The translations under genes and the position numbers were made by a program. Below are positions 59,268 through 64,000 of a stretch of DNA of 64,000 bases, piece by piece. The stretch lies in the NCBI RefSeq assembly GCF_023008545.1, contig NZ_CP095397.1, positions 1,488,001 to 1,552,000 of the forward strand, in the 5' to 3' direction. The notes below the pieces were generated by a model, which was not told where the DNA came from, made no database searches, and saw nothing but the letters and a program-made list of their open reading frames with translations. The stretch is from Natribaculum luteum (GTDB taxonomy: Archaea > Halobacteriota > Halobacteria > Halobacteriales > Natrialbaceae). Every line of letters begins with the position of its first letter. Within the stretch, counting starts at the first letter, position 1.

Positions 59268-59327
59268 ACTTCGACGGACGCTCCGGACCGCATAAACGAT
59301 CCTCGTTCCGGACGGTGACGCCGGCTT

Positions 59328-60056
59328 TCAGGCCGTCGCGGCGTCCTCGGTGCCGACTCCCCGCCGCGAGCGCACGAGGTAGACGATCGCGTAGACGACG
59401 GGCGTGTCGAGGACGGCGATGGCGAGTTTCAGCAGGTACTGGCCGACGATCAGCGAGAGCACGACCTCGAGTGGGAGGACGACACCGACGCCGAGAAGCG
59501 ACGGCGCGACCGCGAACGCGATCGAGACGAAGATGACGGTGTCGATCGCCTGGCTGCTCGCCGTCGAGGCGACGTTTCGCAGCCAGAGATGGTCGCGGCC
59601 GGTGTACTCGCGAATGCGGTGGAAGACGATCACGTCCCAGTTCTGGCTGACGACGTACGCCAGCAGACTGCCGAGGACGACGTTCGTCGACGCACCGAGC
59701 ACGTTCGCGAACGCACCGGGGTCGATGCTCGTCTCCGCTGCCGGCGCGGCGATCGTCGACCAGACGAGCGCGAGCACGACGAAGTTGAGGACGAACGCCA
59801 CGTTGACGACGATCTGTGCCGCTCGTCGACCGTATAGTTCGGCGTAACAGTCGCTCGCGAGAAACGTCAGCGCGTACGCCAGCGCCGCCCCGGGGAGGAC
59901 GAGGTCGGATCCGGTGATCGGAATCGAGAACGGCACCGAAAAGGCGAGCACCTTCGACGCCGTGAGCTGTGCCGTCACCAGTGCCGCGACGAACAGGCCG
60001 ATGAGCGACACCTGTGGAACCGTCGGATGTGCGCCTCGAGTCTGTGTCATGAACAC
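59328..60056 (-). CDS. Queuosine-precursor (YhhQ/VUT) family transporter
   Basis: This 242-residue protein has six membrane helices with the family motif FLASDCYAELYGRRAAQ (about 68-84), YVVSQNWDVIVFHRIRE and ASTASSQAIDTVIF. This family imports queuine or preQ-type bases in bacteria. In archaea it probably imports a precursor for archaeosine (inference). A start at MTQTRGAHPT (60050) is possible. Confidence 0.88.
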   Translation of the reverse strand: MFMTQTRGAHPTVPQVSLIGLFVAALVTAQLTASKVLAFSVPFSIPITGSDLVLPGAALAYALTFLASDCYAELYGRRAAQIVVNVAFVLNFVVLALVWSTIAAPAAETSIDPGAFANVLGASTNVVLGSLLAYVVSQNWDVIVFHRIREYTGRDHLWLRNVASTASSQAIDTVIFVSIAFAVAPSLLGVGVVLPLEVVLSLIVGQYLLKLAIAVLDTPVVYAIVYLVRSRRGVGTEDAATA

Positions 60057-60447
60057 GACGTACTCGGGCGACGACCGTAAACGATGCTATTCGACGGTGA
60101 CTTCGGTCCTCTCTTGATAATCGTTTGGTATTCTCAGCTCCCCGCTCGACCTCGAGACGTCCGCCAGTGGTGTGGAGGCCGGCGAGACGACGATCGGCAC
60201 GATACACCGCTCGACGGGCCTCACACTGAGGAGTTCGGCGTCATCCGATCGAGGTGCCCCAGAACGATCTCGGCGACCACTCGATACCGATGATCAGCTA
60301 CGACCGATCGACGAGCCGACCGTCGACCGCCAGCAGATGCACGACTCGTCGCCACCGGCCACACCTCTGCCACCGAACTGACACAACGTACTCGAGTCGA
60401 ACATGTTCGGAGCGAACCTTTCCCCTGTGGGCGTCCTACAAAGGGGT
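60057..60447. other. Divergent intergenic region, 391 bases
   Basis: It separates the YhhQ-like and MoaD-like genes. AT-rich patches (CTTGATAATCGTTTGGTATTC, about 60114-60134) could hold the promoter for the transporter. No clear TATA box is visible immediately before the MoaD-like gene (the start of 60448 is preceded by CAAAGGGG). No gene or RNA is supported. Confidence 0.35.
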
Positions 60448-60843
60448 ATGGCTACCGAAGCGACTTCACGGGAGATGCTCGAGACGACGACGGTCGAGGT
60501 CCGCTGTACGGGCCACGTCCGCGACGCCGTCGGGACACCCTCGCTCGAATACACGTTCGAGGGCTCGACGCTGGGCGAGTTCCTCGAGGCCTTCTTCGAC
60601 GACTACGACGTCGAGGACCTGCTCATCGCCGAGACGGAAGCCGATGCGACGGCACACGGCTGGGCACCCGTCCCCGACGAGTTACCGGGAACCTGGCGGA
60701 AGAACCCCGACGGCGAGCAGACGCGGACGTACGCCCGGGTCTGTATCAACGGCCGATTCAACGAACACGTCGACGGGTTCGCGACCGAACTCGAGGACGG
60801 CGACCGCGTCGCGTTGATCTACCCGTTCATGTTCTGCTGCTGA
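60448..60843 (+). CDS. MoaD/ThiS-like ubiquitin-fold protein without Gly-Gly end
   Basis: The start is at MATEATSREMLETTTVEVR (ATG 60448). The 131-residue protein has the beta-grasp pattern VEVRCTGHVRDAVGTPSLEYTFEGSTLGEFLEAFF and FATELEDGDRVALIYPFMFCC. It ends in FMFCC rather than the GG that MoaD, ThiS and SAMP proteins need for adenylation. It may therefore not be conjugated, or may need processing. Whether it is an active sulfur carrier is uncertain. Confidence 0.7.
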   Translation: MATEATSREMLETTTVEVRCTGHVRDAVGTPSLEYTFEGSTLGEFLEAFFDDYDVEDLLIAETEADATAHGWAPVPDELPGTWRKNPDGEQTRTYARVCINGRFNEHVDGFATELEDGDRVALIYPFMFCC

Positions 60844-60904
60844 TGTCTCGTCCCGATTCGTTCGCTCCCGGACTGACGAACCGCCGTCTCCGAGGCCGAT
60901 TCGC

Positions 60905-61228
60905 GTGACCGACGACGATCACGCGACCCCGACAGAACACGTCGCGCTCGCCGACCTCGAGGATCGACCCCACGCACAGGTATTCGACGGCGAACCGCGC
61001 ACGGTCCGGCTCGCACTCGAGGCGGGCGAGGGCGTCGCTTCCCATCGCCACCCCGACCGGCGGATCGTCCTCCACGTCCTCGAGGGCCGGCTGGCGGTGA
61101 CGCTGGGCGACGACGAGCACGTCGTCGAGCGAGGCGAACTCCTGCAGTTCGACGGACGACGGTCCGTCGCGCCGGAGGCGCTCGAGGACAGCGTGGCGGT
61201 GATCGTGCTGGCTCCTCGCGTCGCGTAG
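60905..61228 (+). CDS. Single-domain cupin
   Basis: This 107-residue protein (GTG start) has the cupin boxes GEGVASHRHPDRRIVLHVLEGRLAVTLGD and RGELLQFDGRRSVAPEAL. Metal-binding His are present in HRHPD and VLHVLEG, but the second box is unusual, with SVAPE where a His is expected. Function unknown. It sits between MoaD-like and the minus-strand small gene. Confidence 0.8.
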   Translation: MTDDDHATPTEHVALADLEDRPHAQVFDGEPRTVRLALEAGEGVASHRHPDRRIVLHVLEGRLAVTLGDDEHVVERGELLQFDGRRSVAPEALEDSVAVIVLAPRVA

Positions 61229-61248
61229 CGACCCGCTCTCGAGTCGGA

Positions 61249-61536
61249 CTACCGCTCGTCTCCCAGCCCGTCGGCGACCTCGTCGAGTCGATCGCGCACC
61301 TGCCGGGCCTCCTCGAGCGTCAACTCGACGTCGGCGTGGCCCGTCCCGTGGTCGCCCGCCATCGCGTCGACTGTGAACAGCACGCGGTCGCGTTCGCTCG
61401 CCTGCACCGAGACGTCCGCACGATCGGGATAGTCGCGCGGTCGGCCGATCTCGAGGTCGTACTCGCCGCGCGTCACGCCGATGCTCACGTAGTCGGGATG
61501 CTCGAGATCGATCGAGTCTGCCGGTTCGTCGGACAT
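61249..61536 (-). CDS. DUF6360-like hypothetical protein
   Basis: This 95-residue acidic protein (start MSDEPADSIDLEHPDYVSIG, ATG 61536) has the pattern GVTRGEYDLEIGRPRDYPDRADVSVQ and a C-terminal helix TLEEARQVRDRLDEVADGL. The fold looks like a small alpha/beta domain of unknown function, common in haloarchaea. It has no metal or membrane motif. It is convergent with the cupin gene, 20 bases apart. Confidence 0.7.
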   Translation of the reverse strand: MSDEPADSIDLEHPDYVSIGVTRGEYDLEIGRPRDYPDRADVSVQASERDRVLFTVDAMAGDHGTGHADVELTLEEARQVRDRLDEVADGLGDER

Positions 61537-61669
61537 ACGTAGCACCTCTCCGGCGAGTTTCTTAGTTACACGGCTCGAGGTCGATCCCGGTCTCGATCGG
61601 TGCCAGCGTGGGGCGGGCTGGGATGGCGATTATCGAAGATCGCACTGTCGACCGTCGGAACGTGTCGAC

Positions 61670-61879
61670 GTGTTCCCCACACCGTTCGCACTCCTCGGTT
61701 CCACCGCGCCGGTTCGTGTTCGTGACTGTACTATCGGCCAGGTCTATCAGAAGCGACGAGCGCGACGAAGACAGAACCGCACGGAGAGCGCCGCCGCCAG
61801 GATACAGAACTGTCCGGACTGTGGCGCACCGAACGATCCGGAGCGAACGAGGTGCAAATACTGCGGTACGGTGCTGTAA
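61670..61879 (+). pseudogene. Fragment ending in a zinc ribbon
   Basis: Only the last ~24 residues of this frame look real: QNCPDCGAPNDPERTRCKYCGTVL is a compact two-pair zinc ribbon (CPDCG...CKYCG) as found at the C-terminus of several haloarchaeal proteins. The preceding part is Arg-rich and lacks protein-like character, and no plausible start is seen. It is probably the remnant of a decayed gene. On the opposite strand the same region could encode a second CERCG zinc-finger piece, also without a convincing start. Confidence 0.35.
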
Positions 61880-62040
61880 TCGGCCAACGGCCACGGCGAG
61901 ACCGTCACGCCGACCACCCCGTTTCGGATACGAATTTCGCACGCAGGCGTCGACCCGAAACCAGTGACTGGTTCGGTTCCGGTTCAGACACCCCCTCGAG
62001 CGAAACAGAAATCCGGCGGCTCGAGTGGGTCAGGGTGCGA

Positions 62041-62187
62041 TTAGCGGCCGAATTTATTTCGGCCACGAATCGACTTATTTTTGGATGGGCCATGACGGAT
62101 TCGAACCACGGTCGCAGCGAAGCTGCTCCCTGATTCGAATCCGCCAGCGTTCCATTCCACACTGCTCGCTGTCGCTCGCAGGTTCCA
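62041..62187 (-). repeat. CAT-tRNA tail repeat unit
   Basis: One partial copy of the CAT-tRNA acceptor/T-arm end occurs at 62086-62108 (TGGGCCATGACGGATTCGAA continuing CCA). It is followed on the plus strand by a core (62107-62130) and an inverted T-arm TTCGAATCC (62134-62142), pairing with GGATTCGAA (62097-62105). The core is almost the same as that at the tRNA-Arg locus. A further stem GGCCGAA/TTCGGCC (62046-62064) lies on the outer side. Confidence 0.75.
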
Positions 62188-62262
62188 TGGGCCCTGACGG
62201 ATTCGAACCATCGACCACTCGGTTATGAGCCGAGCGCTCTAACCAGACTGAGCTAAGGGCCC
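62188..62262 (-). tRNA. tRNA with CAT anticodon (Ile2 likely, elongator Met possible)
   Basis: A 75-base cloverleaf on the minus strand. Acceptor GGGCCCT/AGGGCCC with discriminator A, anticodon stem CTCGG/CCGAG with loop CTCATAA, and T-arm GATGG-TTCGAAT-CCGTC. It is not the initiator type (no AGC-type acceptor). Haloarchaeal elongator Met genes that I know carry an intron in the anticodon loop, and this one has none. That favours tRNA-Ile with modified CAT; this assignment is inference. Confidence 0.85.
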
Positions 62263-62352
62263 GTGCAAGCGAAGGAAAAACGTGCGTGATAGTTAACCCT
62301 TGCTGTCCGACTCGCTCGAGAAAAACGGCCGCTTCAGACGCCGTCTGCGCCG

Positions 62353-62493
62353 TTACATGACGAGCCCGAGTGCGACGAATTTTTCTTTGTCGAGTTCAGC
62401 CTCGAGTTCTTCGCGGATGTCGGCCTCGGAGGTGTCTTCCCGTTCCTGTTCTTTCGCGTCGAGTTCGGCAACGTCTTCGTAGTAGTGACACAT
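62353..62493 (-). CDS. 46-residue conserved small protein
   Basis: It begins MCHYYEDVAELDAKEQERED (ATG 62493) and continues as an acidic helix ending KFVALGLVM. The short Met-Cys-His-Tyr start and helical acidic body recur in small haloarchaeal genes. A Cys-His pair at the N-terminus could bind metal or a partner. No function is known. It starts about 30 bases downstream of an AT-rich patch. Confidence 0.6.
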   Translation of the reverse strand: MCHYYEDVAELDAKEQEREDTSEADIREELEAELDKEKFVALGLVM

Positions 62494-62661
62494 GGTAGCA
62501 CTACACACTACCCCAGGCAGCATAAATCCTGTTGTGGGTTCGTTGATGATTGTGGCTTTTCTACTCGAATCCGTTCTGGTGAGAACACCTCGAGTCGAAA
62601 TGACTACTCGATCGTTCACCAGTTCGGCGAACGGTGGCCGATCGGTCGACGCCCTCTCAAC

Positions 62662-63252
62662 TCACTCGTCGGATTCGTACTGCGAGAGCGACTGATCGGT
62701 CACGTCCGCCCGGTGACTCGTCGCCAGCCCCGCCAGGTGTGGCGCCTCGGGAACGATCAGTTTCTCGCAGGCGGTTCGACACGCGCTCTTGCTCCCCGGC
62801 AGACAGAAGACGGGCGTGTCGACGGCGATTCCCGCGGTCGCTCGAGACGCCATCGCCCGCGTGCCGACTTCCTCCCACGAGAGCGAGCGGAAGAGCTCGC
62901 CGAACCCCGGCAACTCGCGTTCGAACAGTGCCGAGGTCGCCTCGGGTGAGACGTCGTCTGCGGTGACGCCCGTTCCGCCGGTCGTCACCACGACGTCGAC
63001 GTCCCGTCGAGCGACGAGGCTTCGGACTGCCGTCCGGATCGTCGCGTAGTCGTCGCGTACCAGTTCGCGGACGCGCACCTCGTGGCCGTGCGCTTCGAAG
63101 ATCTCCTCGATCGTATCTCCGCCCGGATCGTCCGGATCTGCCTCCTGTGCGCGAGAACTCGAGACCGTCACGATCGCCACGTACAGCGGATCGATGACGT
63201 CGTGGCCGTGGTCGTCGGTCGAACGCCTGTCGTTCGTATCTTCAGTCGCCAT
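62662..63252 (-). CDS. MoaB/MogA-type molybdenum cofactor protein
   Basis: This 196-residue protein has IVTVSSSRAQ (N-terminal MPT-binding strand), VVVTTGGTGVTADDVSPEAT (near 85-105; TGGTG and DDV-x-P-E motif) and PGSKSACRTACEKLIVPEAPHL near 155. These are the molybdopterin-adenylyltransferase/binding motifs of the MogA/MoaB group, which prepare molybdopterin for metal insertion. A disordered His/Asp-rich N-terminus (about 20 residues) precedes the domain. Confidence 0.9.
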   Translation of the reverse strand: MATEDTNDRRSTDDHGHDVIDPLYVAIVTVSSSRAQEADPDDPGGDTIEEIFEAHGHEVRVRELVRDDYATIRTAVRSLVARRDVDVVVTTGGTGVTADDVSPEATSALFERELPGFGELFRSLSWEEVGTRAMASRATAGIAVDTPVFCLPGSKSACRTACEKLIVPEAPHLAGLATSHRADVTDQSLSQYESDE

Positions 63253-63313
63253 GTGCCTGTCTCGTAGTCCCAGGGCGAAATACTCTCCCCCGCCACCGTC
63301 GCTCGGTTCCGCG

Positions 63314-64000
63314 TCAGTCGATCGTTTCCGTCTCGCGCGACGAGACCGTCATCGTCTCGCCCATCGACGTCGGCGTCGGATTCTCGAACGCACTCCAGTC
63401 GTCGGCCATCTCCGCGTCGGTGAGCAGACACTCGTCCAGCCGCGCCTCGAGTGCGTCCACCTCGAGGTCGCGTCCGATGAGCGCGAGCCGAACCTCGCGG
63501 TCGCCCCACTCGTCGTCCCACGACAGGTCGGGCTGGCTTTGCCGGTAGGTCTCCTGTTGTTGCTCCGAGAAGCTCGCGATCCACCTGCCCGTCACTTCGA
63601 GGGTGGTCTCGGTGCCAGCGTAGCTCATCGTCAGGGCCTGCCGTTCCCGGCCGGCGACCCAGCACAGTCCCTTCGCGCGTACGAGGCCGTCCGGAAGCGT
63701 GGCGAGCAGGTCCACGAACCGTTCGGGGTGGAACGGTCGGGTTCGCTGGTAGGTGTCGACGGTGATGCCGTATCGTTCCGGCGGATGTGCGTGATCGTCG
63801 GCGTGGCTGTGTTCGTATCCGGCGTCGCGGTCGTGGCCGTGACGCTCGGTCGTCGTCTCGTCGTCCTCGATCGCTCGCTTCCAGCCCGCCGACTCGCGCG
63901 CGGCGGTGAGGTCGAACCGCCCGCTCTCGAGCAACTCCGCCGGGTCGAGCCGGCCGTACTCGGTGGTGAGAATCGTCGCACGCGGCTGGAGCGTCTCGAG
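63314..64000 (-). CDS. CobW/COG0523 zinc-metallochaperone-type GTPase, C-terminal part
   Basis: The frame enters from the right edge and ends at 63314, with 228 residues visible. It begins LETLQPRATILTTEYGRLD. A His-rich linker (HGHDRDAGYEHSHADDHAHPPE) leads into the CobW C-terminal domain (RPFHPERFVDLLATLP, GLCWVAGRERQALTMSYAG, ...EWGDREVRLALIG). His-rich COG0523 GTPases load zinc or other metals onto target proteins. The GTP-binding domain is outside the window. Confidence 0.85.
   Translation of the reverse strand, partial: LETLQPRATILTTEYGRLDPAELLESGRFDLTAARESAGWKRAIEDDETTTERHGHDRDAGYEHSHADDHAHPPERYGITVDTYQRTRPFHPERFVDLLATLPDGLVRAKGLCWVAGRERQALTMSYAGTETTLEVTGRWIASFSEQQQETYRQSQPDLSWDDEWGDREVRLALIGRDLEVDALEARLDECLLTDAEMADDWSAFENPTPTSMGETMTVSSRETETID

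Noticed and set aside
61670-61810. Arg-rich first part of the zinc-ribbon frame as a full gene.
   Set aside because: Composition resembles random GC-rich DNA, and no start or homologous segment is seen. Only the final ribbon is credible.

Overview
The window is a chromosome segment from a GC-rich haloarchaeon. The evidence is acidic proteins, TFB and MCM replication/transcription genes, SRP54, archaeal type IV pilins, an archaeal Azf dehydrogenase, MptD, LysW-dependent arginine synthesis, leaderless promoters with TATA boxes about 26 bases upstream of start codons, and tRNA genes without encoded CCA. A member of the Natrialbales is likely, but that placement is inference.

Layout. 1-5.9 kb: tail of a TusA gene, a DsrE-like gene, ffh, two lipoproteins, an RNA-binding protein/UPF0200 kinase pair and a YccF protein. 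5.87-8.16 kb: tRNA-Arg(TCT) carrying an integration scar. A 15-base direct repeat of the tRNA 3' end brackets about 2.1 kb of lower-GC DNA with two pilin genes, a zinc-finger relic and the 3' end of a tyrosine integrase. 8.4-19.6 kb: M29 aminopeptidase, HTH regulator, methyltransferase, threonine aldolase-like enzyme, metallophosphoesterase, CDF transporter, XPD/DinG-like helicase, RNA ligase-like protein and a membrane-anchored winged-helix protein. 19.6-29.1 kb: a complete carrier-protein arginine pathway (argG, argH, lysW/argW, argX, argC, argB, argD, argE, argF). It is preceded by a leaderless 27-codon ORF with four consecutive Arg codons and two RNA-hairpin candidates. 29-35 kb: small proteins, threonine synthase, TFB and a MinD cluster. 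34.9-38.6 kb: mcm with a 523-residue LAGLIDADG intein. 39-46 kb: zinc-ribbon proteins, tRNA-Pro, BofA-like protein, Ski2-like helicase, a deletion scar of an iron-siderophore importer behind two iron-box palindromes, cupin, cold-shock protein and an ABC exporter. 46-64 kb: ferredoxin, YdjM-like, zinc ribbon, RDD, tRNA-Phe, tRNA-Val, ABC exporter, creatininase family, mptD, azf, second M29 peptidase, queuosine-precursor transporter, MoaD-like, MoaB-like and CobW-like genes, and a tRNA with anticodon CAT.

The most unusual signal is shared by four of the five tRNA loci (Arg, Phe, Val, CAT). Downstream of each tRNA lie partial copies of its own T-arm/acceptor 3' end, separated by hairpin-forming spacers. 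Each spacer contains an inverted T-arm half and a GCAGCG/GAGCGAA/GCGACCG core. The T-arm part matches the local tRNA, while the spacer core is shared between loci (33 of 34 bases identical between the Arg and CAT loci, 54 kb apart). I know of no named element with this structure. A second repeated palindrome (about 80 bases, ends ATACGG..CCGTAT) occurs twice, each time between convergent genes.
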